64,000 bases of DNA from Ichthyenterobacterium magnum (GCF_003610635.1 NZ_RAQJ01000001.1:992474-1056473); one strand, 5' to 3'. Shown: positions 34,064-44,854, numbered from the stretch's first letter. Numbers and translations: made by a program. The notes: a model not told the origin generated them from the letters alone.

Positions 34064-36406
34064 ATGGCTAAAAAAACAGCAAAGAAAAAACAAGCTACAA
34101 CCTTAGATTTTTCTAAGTATGTACGTTGGTTTTGGATGACCTTTTTGGGAGGTGTTTTAGCAGTTATTTTAATATTTCTTTTAGCTTCTTGGGGTGTTTT
34201 TGGTGAGTTGCCAGACCACACACAATTAGAAAACCCATCAACACACCTAGCTACAGAAATTATTTCTTCGGATGCTAAAACAATTGGTAAATTTTATTTA
34301 AAAGATAACAGAACTCCTGTTGATTATAGTGAGCTACCACAACATTTAGTTGATGCGTTAATTGCAACAGAAGATGCACGTTATCGAGACCATTCTGGTA
34401 TTGATGCTGTAGGGACTTTAAGGGCTTTTTTCTTTTTAGGGAAAAGAGGTGGAGCCAGTACGATTTCTCAACAATTGGCTAGACAATTATTTGTTGGAGT
34501 AGCTTCTAAAAGCACAATTAGTAGACTTACTCAAAAATTTAAAGAGTGGATTATTGCTACACGTTTAGAACGTCAATATACAAAGGAAGAAATTATAGCG
34601 ATGTATTTTAACATCTACGATTTTGGTAATAATGCAGATGGTATTAGGAGTGCTTCTAGTATTTATTTTAATAAAGAACCTAGAGATTTAAGCTTAAAAG
34701 AATCTGCCATGCTTGTTGGCATGTTTAAAAACTCTTCATTATATAACCCTAGAAGAAATTCTGTAGGTGTAAAAAATAGACGTAATGTGGTGTTGGGACA
34801 AATGGGGAAATATAACTATATAACCGAAACAATTAAAGACTCACTTCAAAGTACGGAGTTAGATATAAAATATACACCTCAATCACATCGTGATGGGATT
34901 GCTACTTATTTTAGAGCATATCTTAATAAGTTTATGAAAGATTGGATTAAAAATAATCCAAAACAAAACGGCGAAAAGTATAATTTATATAATGACGGAT
35001 TAAAAATATATACAACTATTGATTCCCGAATGCAAAAGTATGCTGAGGCAGCTGTGCAAAAACATATGCCGAGACTTCAAGCCGAATTTGATAACCAAAA
35101 TACACCCAAACGAAATCCTACAGCACCTTTTTTAGAACTTGATAAATCTGAAATAGATAAATTATTGAATGACGCTATGAAGCGTGGTGAACGTTGGAGG
35201 ATTTTAAAAGAAAAAGGAAAAACAGATAAAGAAATTAAAGCGTCATTTTATAAACCAACAGAAATGACTGTTTTTAAATGGAAAGACGGAAAAGCTTCAG
35301 AGGTTGATACAATTATGAAGCCTATAGATTCTATGCGTTATTATAAATCATTTTTACATCCAGGAATGATGTCTATGGATCCGCTAACAGGTCATGTTAA
35401 AGCTTGGGTAGGCGGCATGAATTATAGACATTTTCAATACGATCATGTAAAACAAGGTAAACGACAAGTAGGTTCTACATTCAAACCTTTTGTATATGCA
35501 ACAGCAATAGATCAATTACACTTATCACCTTGTGATACATTGCCAAGACAGCAAATCACTATTGAAGCTAATAAGTTTGGAAACCCAGAACCTTGGACTA
35601 CCAAAAACTCTGATGGAAGATATGATGGCTCTTTAACATTAAAGGCAGCGTTAGCAAATTCAGTAAATACAATCACAGCACGTTTAATGGATAAAGTTGG
35701 GCCACAACCAGTTATCGATATGGCTAAACGACTTGGCGTAGAGGAAGATATTCTAGCGGTACCTTCAATTGCATTAGGAACAGAGATTTTAAGTGTTTAC
35801 GAAATGGTTGCAGCTTACTCAACCTTTGCAAATAAAGGTGTTTATAATAAGCCAGTTATGGTAACTCGCATTGAAGATAAAAACGGAACAATTTTATACC
35901 AATTTACACCAGAAAGTAGAGATGTATTAAGTGAAGAAGTCTCATACGTTACCGTTAATTTAATGCAAGGAGTTACAGAAAGTGGATCAGGACAACGTTT
36001 AAGGCATAATTGGGCATCTAAAGTACCTGTATATAAAGAGATAATCACAGGTTATCCTTACGGTTTTGATAATCCAATTGCAGGAAAAACAGGTACTACA
36101 CAAAACCAAAGTGATGGTTGGTTTATGGGTATGGTTCCTAATTTAGTAACCGGTGTTTGGGTAGGAGCAGAAGATAGAGCAGCTCATTTTAAAACTATCA
36201 CATATGGTCAAGGCGCATCTATGGCTTTGCCAATTTGGGGAATGTATATGAAAAGCTGTTATGAAGATGCTGAGTTGGGTATTTCTAAAGGTAATTTCGA
36301 AAAACCTAACGACTTATCTATAAAAGTAGATTGTAGTAAACGAGATGAAGATGCTTTAATAGATAGTAATCCCGTTGATGAACTAAAAGATGTATTAGAT
36401 TTCTAA
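34064..36406 (+). CDS. Bifunctional penicillin-binding protein 1A
   Basis: A 780-residue class A PBP that polymerises and cross-links peptidoglycan. After a basic cytosolic start comes one membrane helix (about 24-46). The glycosyltransferase domain has catalytic Glu103 in E-D-A-R-Y-R-D-H and the G-A-S-T-I-S-Q-Q-L-A-R-Q motif. The transpeptidase domain has S471-T-F-K474, S533-V-N and K675-T-G. All catalytic sites are intact, and length is typical for Bacteroidota PBP1A. It is the last gene of the ricT-gldH unit and is followed by a terminator. Confidence 0.95.
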   Translation: MAKKTAKKKQATTLDFSKYVRWFWMTFLGGVLAVILIFLLASWGVFGELPDHTQLENPSTHLATEIISSDAKTIGKFYLKDNRTPVDYSELPQHLVDALIATEDARYRDHSGIDAVGTLRAFFFLGKRGGASTISQQLARQLFVGVASKSTISRLTQKFKEWIIATRLERQYTKEEIIAMYFNIYDFGNNADGIRSASSIYFNKEPRDLSLKESAMLVGMFKNSSLYNPRRNSVGVKNRRNVVLGQMGKYNYITETIKDSLQSTELDIKYTPQSHRDGIATYFRAYLNKFMKDWIKNNPKQNGEKYNLYNDGLKIYTTIDSRMQKYAEAAVQKHMPRLQAEFDNQNTPKRNPTAPFLELDKSEIDKLLNDAMKRGERWRILKEKGKTDKEIKASFYKPTEMTVFKWKDGKASEVDTIMKPIDSMRYYKSFLHPGMMSMDPLTGHVKAWVGGMNYRHFQYDHVKQGKRQVGSTFKPFVYATAIDQLHLSPCDTLPRQQITIEANKFGNPEPWTTKNSDGRYDGSLTLKAALANSVNTITARLMDKVGPQPVIDMAKRLGVEEDILAVPSIALGTEILSVYEMVAAYSTFANKGVYNKPVMVTRIEDKNGTILYQFTPESRDVLSEEVSYVTVNLMQGVTESGSGQRLRHNWASKVPVYKEIITGYPYGFDNPIAGKTGTTQNQSDGWFMGMVPNLVTGVWVGAEDRAAHFKTITYGQGASMALPIWGMYMKSCYEDAELGISKGNFEKPNDLSIKVDCSKRDEDALIDSNPVDELKDVLDF

Positions 36407-36415
36407 AAAAAAACC

Positions 36416-36444
36416 AAAGCCATTCGTTTCAGAATGGCTTTTTT
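36416..36444 (+). terminator. Terminator after pbp1A
   Basis: AAAGCCATTC (36416-36425), loop GTTTCA, GAATGGCTTT (36432-36441) and further T. Ten perfect pairs, starting ten bases after the stop. Confidence 0.9.
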
Positions 36445-36477
36445 ATTTCGTAATTTTCGACTACAAAATTTATAAAA

Positions 36478-37179
36478 ATGATTAGTAAAAAAGTTGCTGA
36501 TGTAACAACAGCTTTACAAGGTGTAAAAGACAATATGACTTTTATGCTAGGAGGCTTTGGCTTGTCTGGTATTCCAGAAAATTCTATTGCAGAGTTAGTA
36601 AGGCTTAATGTAAAAGGTGTTACATGTATATCTAACAATGCAGGCGTAGATGATTTTGGGCTTGGGTTATTGCTTCAAAAGCATCAAATAAAAAAAATGG
36701 TATCGTCTTATGTAGGTGAGAATGATGAATTTGAAAGGCAAATGCTTTCAGGTGAATTAGATGTAGAATTAATTCCACAAGGAACCTTAGCAGAACGTTG
36801 CAGAGCAGCACAAGCGGGTTTTCCAGCTGTTTACACACCAGCAGGCTTTGGAACAGAAGTAGCAGAAGGAAAAGAAACTAGAGAATTTAACGGAAAAATG
36901 TATGTATTAGAACATGCATTCAAGGCAGATTTTGCATTCATTAAAGCTTGGAAAGGTGATGAAGCTGGTAATTTAATTTTTAAAGGAACGGCTAGAAATT
37001 TTAATCCTAACATGTGTGGTGCAGCAAAGACAACCGTTGTTGAGGTAGAAGAGTTAGTTCCTGTTGGAACTTTAGACCCTAATCAAGTTCATATTCCAGG
37101 AATTTTTGTGCAGCGTATTTTTCAAGGAAAGGCTTACGAAAAGCGAATAGAGCAACGAACAGTTAGACAAAGAAATTAA
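36478..37179 (+). CDS. scoA: Succinyl-CoA:3-ketoacid CoA transferase subunit A
   Basis: A 233-residue CoA-transferase alpha subunit. It opens with the family start K-V-A-D-V-T-T-A-L and has the glycine-rich [11 protein letters not shown] motif (about 22-32) and the N-N-A-G-V-D segment. Together with subunit B it moves CoA from succinyl-CoA to acetoacetate in ketone-body and short-chain fatty acid use. Subunit B follows five bases later. Related acetate/butyrate CoA transferases share the motifs, so exact substrate is not certain. Confidence 0.9.
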   Translation: MISKKVADVTTALQGVKDNMTFMLGGFGLSGIPENSIAELVRLNVKGVTCISNNAGVDDFGLGLLLQKHQIKKMVSSYVGENDEFERQMLSGELDVELIPQGTLAERCRAAQAGFPAVYTPAGFGTEVAEGKETREFNGKMYVLEHAFKADFAFIKAWKGDEAGNLIFKGTARNFNPNMCGAAKTTVVEVEELVPVGTLDPNQVHIPGIFVQRIFQGKAYEKRIEQRTVRQRN

Positions 37180-37184
37180 GAATT

Positions 37185-37838
37185 ATGTTAGATAAAAACG
37201 GAATTGCACAACGTATAGCAAAGGAAGTTCAAGATGGATACTATGTAAACCTTGGTATTGGTATTCCTACTTTAGTTGCTAATTATGTTAGAGAAGATAT
37301 AGAAGTTGAATTTCAGAGTGAAAATGGGGTTTTAGGAATGGGGCCATTTCCATTTGAAGGCGATGAAGATGCAGATATTATTAATGCAGGAAAACAAACC
37401 ATAACAACATTACCGGGAGCTAGTTTTTTCGATTCTGCTTTAAGTTTCGCAATGATTAGAGGTCAACACGTAGACTTAACTATTCTTGGCGCAATGGAAG
37501 TTGCAGAAAATGGAGATATAGCAAATTGGAAAATCCCTGGGCGTATGGTTAAAGGAATGGGTGGCGCAATGGACTTAGTTGCAAGTGCAGAAAACATAAT
37601 TGTGGCTATGATGCATACAAATAAACGAGGAGAGTCTAAACTTCTTAAAAAATGCTCGCTACCTTTAACAGGTGTAGGCTGCGTTAAAAAAGTAGTTACA
37701 AACCTTGCGGTATTAGAAGTTACTGCTAATGGGTTTAAATTACTTGAGCGTGCTCCAGGTGTTTCGGTTGAAGATATTAAAAATGCCACAGAAGGCACAT
37801 TGATTATTGAAGGTGATATACCAGAAATGAAAATTTAA
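37185..37838 (+). CDS. scoB: Succinyl-CoA:3-ketoacid CoA transferase subunit B
   Basis: A 217-residue CoA-transferase beta subunit containing the catalytic glutamate, Glu46 in S-E-N-G-V-L-G, that forms the covalent CoA thioester. Early G-I-G-I-P-T-L-V and later G-G-A-M-D-L-V motifs are normal. The start is five bases after scoA, so the two are cotranslated. A 12-bp hairpin lies 32 bases downstream. Confidence 0.92.
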   Translation: MLDKNGIAQRIAKEVQDGYYVNLGIGIPTLVANYVREDIEVEFQSENGVLGMGPFPFEGDEDADIINAGKQTITTLPGASFFDSALSFAMIRGQHVDLTILGAMEVAENGDIANWKIPGRMVKGMGGAMDLVASAENIIVAMMHTNKRGESKLLKKCSLPLTGVGCVKKVVTNLAVLEVTANGFKLLERAPGVSVEDIKNATEGTLIIEGDIPEMKI

Positions 37839-38156
37839 AATCAATAAATTTGTAGGAAAAATCTATTTTAAATGCATTAAATGTTAAAATTTAATGCATT
37901 TCATCGATTTATTGTGCTTTTTAGCTGATTAATTGAAAATATGTTACATATTAGCTAAACCAAATCGAAACAACCAAATTTACCATAAACCTAATTTATG
38001 ATTTGCCCCAAATCTATCATGAATTTTTAACTTATGAATCAAATTGCCCCAAATCTACCAAAACCTACTTTTTTTGAAAACAAGTTTTTTTCAAGTTTTC
38101 AAAGTACTTTAAGACTTTTTAAAAATATCTTAACCTTAACTAAAAAAATATTCATG
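37839..38156. other. Intergenic stretch between scoB and the ABC gene
   Basis: A 318-base, very AT-rich region between convergent genes. It holds a 12-bp hairpin (AAATGCATTAAA at 37870-37881 with TTTAATGCATTT at 37890-37901; no T-run) and a 41-base-period imperfect repeat at 38003-38060. No coding sequence, tRNA or promoter box was found. Confidence 0.6.
38003..38060. repeat. Direct repeat with 41-base period
   Basis: TTGCCCCAAATCTATCA (38003-38019) and TTGCCCCAAATCTACCA (38044-38060), one difference in 17 bases, each preceded by a TTATGA. Purpose unknown. Confidence 0.6.
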
Positions 38157-39848
38157 CTATAATCCTTTTGGGATAGCATGAATTAATTTTTTAGTGTATT
38201 CTTTTTGTGGTGAATCGTAGATAATATCTGCATCTGCCATTTCTTCAATTTCTCCTTTATTCATAACAATGAGTTGGTCAGACATATATTTTACAACTGC
38301 TAAATCATGTGAAATAAAGATATATGTAAATTTAAAGTTCTCTTTTAAATCATTCAATAAGTTTAAAACTTGTGCTTGAACAGAAATATCTAGTGCAGAT
38401 ACAGACTCATCACAAATAATAAGCTTTGGTTCTAAAGCAATAGCTCTGGCAATACCAATTCTTTGGCGTTGTCCTCCAGAAAATTCATGTGGATATCTAT
38501 TAAAAGAAGAATGGTCTAAACCAACTTTGTCGAGTAAATCTAAAACTAGTGTTTTTCGTTGTATATCATTTGTACCAATATTATGAACTTTCATGGGTTC
38601 CGTAATAGCTTTGCCTACAGAAATTCTTGGATTTAATGATGCGTAAGGGTCTTGAAAAATAATTTGTATGTCTTTTCTTAGCTTACGAGTTTCAATTTTA
38701 GATAGTTTGGTAATGTCTTTTCCGTTATAAAGTATTGAGCCTTTAGTTGCTTTATCTAATAATAAAATAGCATTTGCTAAAGTTGATTTTCCACAACCAG
38801 ATTCTCCTACTAATCCTAAAGTTTCGCCTTCAAATAATTTAAAGCTTACATTATTGACTGCTTTAAAGGATTCTGGTTTAGAAAACCATCCAGATTTAGA
38901 AATATATTCTTTTTCTAGATTAACAACCTCTAATAATGGAGAACCTTCATAAAGTTTCTCATGAGATTCATGACGTTGCTCTTTTGTGATGTATTCAGCT
39001 TTAGGTTGTTCATTTAGATAATCCTTAATTGTAGGTAATCGCCTTAAGCGATTGTTTAGTGATGGTTTTGAGCTTAACAAAGCTTTAGTATATGTATGAT
39101 TTGGGTTTTTAAAAACATCACTAACATTACCTTGTTCAACAATTTTACCTTGGTACATAACTAAAACTCTGTCTGCAATTTCTGAGACTAAAGAAAGATC
39201 ATGAGAAATGAAAATAATACTCATGTCTTCGTCTTTTTGTAATTGTTTTAAAAGTAAAATAATGTCTTTTTGTACTGTAACATCTAAAGCAGTAGTTGGT
39301 TCGTCTGCAATTAAAATTTTTGGTTTGCAAGCTATAGCCATTGCAATCATAACGCGTTGTTTCTGTCCTCCAGAAATTTCATGCGGATATGCATTGTATA
39401 CTCTTTCAGGTAATGGTAATTTTACTTTTTCAAAAAGTAAAACAGTTTCTTCTTTTGCTTCTTTTTTTGATAAGTTAGTATGCTGTAATAGAATTTCTTG
39501 TACTTGTTTTCCGCAAGTCATAGATGGGTTTAGAGAACTCATTGGTTCTTGAAATATCATAGCAATGGTATGACCTCTTATTTCTTGAAATTTCTTGTTG
39601 GATAACTGTGTTAAATCTTGTTCATTAAAAAGGATAGAGCCACTAGTAATTTTTGATATTCGCTTTGGTAATAATCCAAGTATAGCAAGTGATGATACAG
39701 ATTTTCCTGAGCCAGATTCACCAACGATTCCAAGGATTTCATTTGTATTTAAATAATATGAAATATCATGTATAATTTCTTTTTCTTCTTTATTAGAAAA
39801 AAAAGAAATAGATAAGTTGTTTATGCTAAGTAAATTTTCATTTTGCAT
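38157..39848 (-). CDS. ABC transporter ATPase, fused double (oligopeptide/nickel type)
   Basis: A 563-residue protein made of two ABC ATPase domains (about 1-265 and 310-563) in one chain, like a DppD-DppF or GsiA-type fusion. Both have Walker A (G-E-S-G-S-G-K-S at 43-50; G-E-S-G-C-G-K-S near 350), signature motifs (S-G-G-Q-K-Q-R and S-G-G-Q-R-Q-R) and Walker B. The first domain has the oligopeptide-type C-terminal extension. Such ATPases power peptide import; no permease or binding protein is adjacent, so partners must be elsewhere. Palindrome copy 2 is 30 bases upstream of its ATG. Confidence 0.9.
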   Translation of the reverse strand: MQNENLLSINNLSISFFSNKEEKEIIHDISYYLNTNEILGIVGESGSGKSVSSLAILGLLPKRISKITSGSILFNEQDLTQLSNKKFQEIRGHTIAMIFQEPMSSLNPSMTCGKQVQEILLQHTNLSKKEAKEETVLLFEKVKLPLPERVYNAYPHEISGGQKQRVMIAMAIACKPKILIADEPTTALDVTVQKDIILLLKQLQKDEDMSIIFISHDLSLVSEIADRVLVMYQGKIVEQGNVSDVFKNPNHTYTKALLSSKPSLNNRLRRLPTIKDYLNEQPKAEYITKEQRHESHEKLYEGSPLLEVVNLEKEYISKSGWFSKPESFKAVNNVSFKLFEGETLGLVGESGCGKSTLANAILLLDKATKGSILYNGKDITKLSKIETRKLRKDIQIIFQDPYASLNPRISVGKAITEPMKVHNIGTNDIQRKTLVLDLLDKVGLDHSSFNRYPHEFSGGQRQRIGIARAIALEPKLIICDESVSALDISVQAQVLNLLNDLKENFKFTYIFISHDLAVVKYMSDQLIVMNKGEIEEMADADIIYDSPQKEYTKKLIHAIPKGL

Positions 39849-39878
39849 AGGTAAATGTAGTCATTTTCTCCAGTTTAA

Positions 39879-39895
39879 TTACGGAAAAACCGTAA
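39879..39895. promoter_or_regulatory. 17-bp palindrome, copy 2
   Basis: TTACGGAAAAACCGTAA, identical to copy 1. It lies in the divergent gap, 185 bases before the reprolysin-like protease and 30 bases before the ABC ATPase gene. Confidence 0.6.
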
Positions 39896-40080
39896 CCAAA
39901 AATTATATCAATGCATTTTAACGAAAACGTCAAAATTAAATTTTCATATTAATAAAATTTTAATACTTTCATGCGGTTTTAAAAATAATATGAATACTTT
40001 TTTTACGAAAAATTTATTTTTAAAACATAAAAACAAAAGAATTATCAAAATTCGTTTAACCATTTTAATAACCATCTAAC

Positions 40081-43000
40081 ATGAGAATTAAATTACTCTT
40101 GCTCATTGTATTAATGAGTACAAGTTTTGCTATGTCACAAAGTAAAGCACTTTGGCAAAAACAATCATTTGACAAAACATCTAGAATTAAATTTAGTAAA
40201 CAAAATTTACCTCAAACCCAGATTTTTAATTTAAATATCGAAGGGTTAAAGCAGGCTTTAATTGAAGCCCCAAAGAGAAAACAATTTTCAACACCATCTA
40301 ATGTGGTTTTGTCGTTTCCTAATTCTGAAGGAAAGCTTGAAAGTTTCAGAATTGTTGAAGCATCTGTTCTTCACCCAGATTTAGCAGAAAGATATCCAGA
40401 TATTAAATCTTATGCAGGACAAGGCATTGAAGATCCTACTTCGGTAATTAGATTTAGTGTATCGCCTTTAGGATTTCAAAGTATGAGATTATCAGCTAAC
40501 AAACCAGCTTCTTTTATTGAGGCTTATACAGAAGACTTAAGTCAGTATGTAGTTTTTAAAAGAGCAGATAAAATAGATTACACAAACGATTTTGAATGTT
40601 CTGTTACTGATAGTATGAACAGAAGTTTTGATAATGGAAATGATGTTGCTTATAGAAATGCTGATGACGGTATTTTAAGAACATATAGATTAGCTGTTTC
40701 TACAACTGGAGAATACACAGCTTATCATGGAGGAACAAAAGCACTAGCATTAGCAGCAATTAATGCAACAATGACTCGTGTAAATGGCGTTTTTGAAAAT
40801 GAGTTTAATGTTACTATGGTTTTAATTGCCAATAACGATACTGTAATTTATACAAACTCAGGTAATGATCCTTATACTTCTTCGGGTAGTTATAATGGAC
40901 AATTACAATCAACATTAACGAGTAATATTGGCGAATCTAATTATGATATTGGACATTTATTTGCTAGAGCATCAAATAACGGTAATGCTGGATGCATTGG
41001 TTGTGTATGTGTAAATAACCAAAAAGGTAGCGGGTTTACATCTAGAACAGATCCAGAAGGAGATCCCTTTGATATTGATTATGTAGCACATGAAATAGGG
41101 CACCAATTTGGAGGAAACCACACATGGACATTTAATGGTAATGAAGGGACAAATGCTCAAATGGAGCCAGGAAGCGGTTCTACAATTATGGGTTATGCAG
41201 GAATTACTGGAGCTACAGATGTACAATCTAATAGTGATCCATATTTTCACGCAAGATCAATAGAGCAAATAACAGATTATATTAAGACAACAAGTTGTCA
41301 AACAAATACTAATACAGGAAATGCTGTGCCAACAGCTAATGCTGGATTAAATTATACAATTCCAAAAGGAACAGCTTTTGTTTTAGATGGTTCTGGATCA
41401 GATTCAAATGGAGGAGATGTATTAACGTATTGCTGGGAGCAATATGATGAGAACAATGCATCAACTACATATCCAAGTGTAACAGCAACATCTGGTGTTG
41501 CATTTAGATCCTATAGCCCTACAACAGATACAAAACGTTATTTCCCTAGATTATCTACAATTAAATCTGGAGCTACATCATGGCAATGGGAAGCAGTTCC
41601 TAATGTTGCTCGTTCATTAAATTTTAGAATGACAGTTAGAGATAACAGAGCTGGAGGTGCAAATAATAATAGTGATGATATGGTAGTTACTGTTAACGGA
41701 ACCGCTGGACCATTTGTAGTAAATACACCTAACTCTAATGTAACATGGAGTGCTGGTTCAACACAAGCTGTAACATGGGATGTAGCAGGAACTACAGGCA
41801 ATGGAGTTAATGCAGCAAATGTTGATATATTTTTATCAACCGATGGCGGAGATACATATCCAATTGCTTTAGCAACAGGAGTTGCAAATGATGGATCTCA
41901 TGATATAGTAGTGCCAAATAATCAAGGTTCAACTAATAGAGTTATGGTAAAAGGAGCAAATAATATCTTTTTTGATATCTCTAATTCAAACTTTACGATA
42001 TCAGGTCAGGTAGTTTGTAATGCAAATGTGCCAAATGGATTAGCAGCTTCTAGTGTAGGATCAACAACTGCAACTTTAAGTTGGGATGCTGTACCTGGAG
42101 CAACATATGATTTAAGATACAGAACAGTTGGGTCATCTTCATGGACAACAAGTGCGGTTGCAGGTATTTCTTCAGCATTAACTAACTTAAGTGCATTAAC
42201 ACAATATGAAGCTCAGGTAAGAAGTAAATGTACTGGAGGAAGTAATTCAGCATATAGTAGTTTGGTTAATTTTACAACGACAGAAGTGCAATTAAATTAC
42301 TGTGCATCTAGCGGAAACACTTCGTATCAAACAGGAGTTTCACGAGTTATATTTGGATCAATAGATAATGCTGATGGTCCAGCAAAAGATGTCGGATATG
42401 AAGACTTTACTAATATAAGTACAACAGTTACTCAATCTACATCAGAAAATTTAACTGTATATGTAAATACAGATGGTAATTATAGAGTTGATGCATTTGC
42501 TTGGATTGATTGGAATAAAGATGGAGATTTCGGAGATAGTGGAGAAGCTTACGATTTAGGTAATATAAGTAATGTAGCTAATGGTGCTTTACCAACTTTG
42601 TCTATTGCTGTCCCTGGAAATGCTCAGTTAGGAAGCACAAGAATGAGGGTTTCTGCAAGATACAATTCAGATCCAACTTCGTGTCAAACAAACTTCGATG
42701 GTGAAGTTGAAGATTATACTATTATTGTTGAAGCTAACGGACCTGATACAATAGCGCCAGTAATAACATTAAATGGCGCATCTACAATTAATTTAAACGT
42801 TGGAGATTCTTATACAGATCAAGGCGCAACGGCAACAGATAATGTAGATGGAGATTTAACGTCAAGTATTGTAACAACAGGTTCTGTAAATACTGCTATA
42901 GCAGGAACATATTCAATAAATTATAATGTTAGTGATGCAGCTGGTAATGCAGCAACTCAAGTTATTAGAACAATAAATGTAATTGCAGATACTACAAAAC

Positions 43001-44832
43001 CAGTTATAACTTTAATAGGAGCTTCTACAATTAGCATAAATGTTGGAGACTCATATACAGATCAAGGCGCAACGGCAACAGATAATGTAGATGGAGATTT
43101 AACATCAAGTATTGTAACAACAGGTTCAGTAAATACAGCTTTAGCAGGAACCTATTCAATAAATTATAATGTTAGCGATGCAGCAGGTAATCCTGCAGAT
43201 ACAGTTACTAGAACAGTAAATGTTAATGAAGTTGTAGATAATGTAGCACCGGTAATTACTTTGGTTGGTGCTTCAACAATTAATTTAACTGTAGGAGATT
43301 CTTATACAGACCAAGGCGCAACAGCAATAGATAATGTAGATGGAGACTTAACGTCAAGTATTGTAACAACAGGTTCAGTAAATACAGCTGTGGCTGGAAC
43401 ATATTCAATAAATTACAATGTTAGTGATGCAGCAGGAAATACAGCGGCACAAGTTACTAGAACAGTAAATGTTTCTGAACCATCTTCAGGATGTTCAGGA
43501 GGTATTTCTAGCTTCCCTTATTCTGAAGGATTTGAAAACACATTAGGAGCTTGGACGCAATCATCATCAGATGATATTGATTGGACTGTTGATGCAAATG
43601 GAACACCATCAAGTAACACAGGACCAGCAAGTGCATCACAAGATACTTACTACGTATATGTTGAAGCATCTGTTAATGGAGAGGGATATCCTGATAAACG
43701 CGCGATTTTAAATTCGCCTTGTTTTGATTTAAGCGGATTATCTACACCAACATTTAGTTTTGACTATCATATGTATGGTGCTTCAGATATGGGAACAATT
43801 ACTCTTGAAGCAAGTACTGATGATGGAGGCTCTTGGACAAGCATCTGGAATGAATCTGGAAACAAAGGAAACTCTTGGTTGACAGCAAATGTTGATTTAA
43901 GTGCTTATGCAGGTGGAACAGTTCAGTTAAGATTTAACAGATTTGTTGGTAGTACTTGGCAAGCAGATATAGCTATAGATAATGTTAGTTTATCAGAGCC
44001 TGTTGCTCCAACATGTAATGATGGCATTCAAAATGGAGATGAAACAGGAGTTGATTGTGGAGGTTCTTCTTGCACACCTTGTTCTACAAGTGATGTTGTA
44101 TTAAATGAAGGTTATTTTGAAACTGGCTGGGATGGCTGGGTTGACGGAGGAAGCGATGCTTTTAGATATTCTGGCAGCAGATCTTATGAAGGATCATACT
44201 CTATTAGACTTAGAGATAATACAAATTCATCTACAATGACGTTGTCTAATATAGATGTGACACCTTATTCTCAAGTTGTGGTTGACTTCTATTTCTATGT
44301 GCTAAGTATGGAGAATGGCGAAGATTTTTGGTTACAATTCTATGATGGATCAAGCTATATTACTGCAGCTTCTTGGGTTGCTGGATCAGGTATAGAAAAC
44401 AATAATTTCTATAATGCTACAGTAACTTTAACTCCAGCACAGTATAATTTTGCAGTAAATTCTGGATTTAGATTTAGATGTGATGCATCAGGAAATCAAG
44501 ATTATATTTATATAGATCAAGTTACCATTACAGGAACAAATTCTGGTAGAGGTGGTAAAGATAACTTAGCTCTTGTTGGATCATTAGATGCTTCTGTAGG
44601 ATTTGAAGAAGATTTCAGATTATATCCTAACCCAGTAAAAGGAGATGTACTTAATATTGAATTACCAGAAGGTGAAAAATTCTCTTACACAATTAAAAAT
44701 ATGGTTGGGCAAACCATAGATAGAGGAAGTTCTGAAGGAAAAGTTAATATTAGTAAACTAGAATCCGGAATGTATTTTATTGAAGTTAATGATGGAGAAG
44801 ACATCATGATTAAAAAGTTTATGAGAAGGTAA
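40081..44832 (+). CDS. Giant secreted reprolysin-like metalloprotease with DUF5011 and MAM-like modules, T9SS cargo
   Basis: A 1583-residue multidomain protein with signal peptide (about 1-19). A propeptide leads to a metzincin domain: H337-E-I-G-H341-Q-F-G-G-N-H347 zinc motif and Met370 turn (I-M-G-Y-A). Then a beta-sandwich region, a fibronectin type III domain (about 645-735), a GEVED domain (740-885), three DUF5011 Ig-like repeats (888-1133), a MAM-like domain (1136-1308), a short Cys-rich C-N-D-G-I-Q-N-G-D-E motif, a carbohydrate-binding-like domain and a T9SS sorting tail (Y-P-N-P near 1517). It is expected outside the cell or on its surface as a protein-degrading enzyme. Strong terminator follows; palindrome copy 2 precedes. 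Confidence 0.92.
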   Translation: MRIKLLLLIVLMSTSFAMSQSKALWQKQSFDKTSRIKFSKQNLPQTQIFNLNIEGLKQALIEAPKRKQFSTPSNVVLSFPNSEGKLESFRIVEASVLHPDLAERYPDIKSYAGQGIEDPTSVIRFSVSPLGFQSMRLSANKPASFIEAYTEDLSQYVVFKRADKIDYTNDFECSVTDSMNRSFDNGNDVAYRNADDGILRTYRLAVSTTGEYTAYHGGTKALALAAINATMTRVNGVFENEFNVTMVLIANNDTVIYTNSGNDPYTSSGSYNGQLQSTLTSNIGESNYDIGHLFARASNNGNAGCIGCVCVNNQKGSGFTSRTDPEGDPFDIDYVAHEIGHQFGGNHTWTFNGNEGTNAQMEPGSGSTIMGYAGITGATDVQSNSDPYFHARSIEQITDYIKTTSCQTNTNTGNAVPTANAGLNYTIPKGTAFVLDGSGSDSNGGDVLTYCWEQYDENNASTTYPSVTATSGVAFRSYSPTTDTKRYFPRLSTIKSGATSWQWEAVPNVARSLNFRMTVRDNRAGGANNNSDDMVVTVNGTAGPFVVNTPNSNVTWSAGSTQAVTWDVAGTTGNGVNAANVDIFLSTDGGDTYPIALATGVANDGSHDIVVPNNQGSTNRVMVKGANNIFFDISNSNFTISGQVVCNANVPNGLAASSVGSTTATLSWDAVPGATYDLRYRTVGSSSWTTSAVAGISSALTNLSALTQYEAQVRSKCTGGSNSAYSSLVNFTTTEVQLNYCASSGNTSYQTGVSRVIFGSIDNADGPAKDVGYEDFTNISTTVTQSTSENLTVYVNTDGNYRVDAFAWIDWNKDGDFGDSGEAYDLGNISNVANGALPTLSIAVPGNAQLGSTRMRVSARYNSDPTSCQTNFDGEVEDYTIIVEANGPDTIAPVITLNGASTINLNVGDSYTDQGATATDNVDGDLTSSIVTTGSVNTAIAGTYSINYNVSDAAGNAATQVIRTINVIADTTKPVITLIGASTISINVGDSYTDQGATATDNVDGDLTSSIVTTGSVNTALAGTYSINYNVSDAAGNPADTVTRTVNVNEVVDNVAPVITLVGASTINLTVGDSYTDQGATAIDNVDGDLTSSIVTTGSVNTAVAGTYSINYNVSDAAGNTAAQVTRTVNVSEPSSGCSGGISSFPYSEGFENTLGAWTQSSSDDIDWTVDANGTPSSNTGPASASQDTYYVYVEASVNGEGYPDKRAILNSPCFDLSGLSTPTFSFDYHMYGASDMGTITLEASTDDGGSWTSIWNESGNKGNSWLTANVDLSAYAGGTVQLRFNRFVGSTWQADIAIDNVSLSEPVAPTCNDGIQNGDETGVDCGGSSCTPCSTSDVVLNEGYFETGWDGWVDGGSDAFRYSGSRSYEGSYSIRLRDNTNSSTMTLSNIDVTPYSQVVVDFYFYVLSMENGEDFWLQFYDGSSYITAASWVAGSGIENNNFYNATVTLTPAQYNFAVNSGFRFRCDASGNQDYIYIDQVTITGTNSGRGGKDNLALVGSLDASVGFEEDFRLYPNPVKGDVLNIELPEGEKFSYTIKNMVGQTIDRGSSEGKVNISKLESGMYFIEVNDGEDIMIKKFMRR
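42760..43480 (+). repeat. Three DUF5011-coding tandem repeats
   Basis: Copies begin near 42760, 43003 and 43252 (81 and 83 codons apart), each encoding P-V-I-T-L-x-G-A-S-T-I and later G-A-T-A-x-D-N-V-D-G-D-L. Copies match at protein level closely and at DNA level less evenly than those of the next gene. Confidence 0.85.
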
Positions 44833-44854
44833 ACACTAACCATTTACTTTAATG

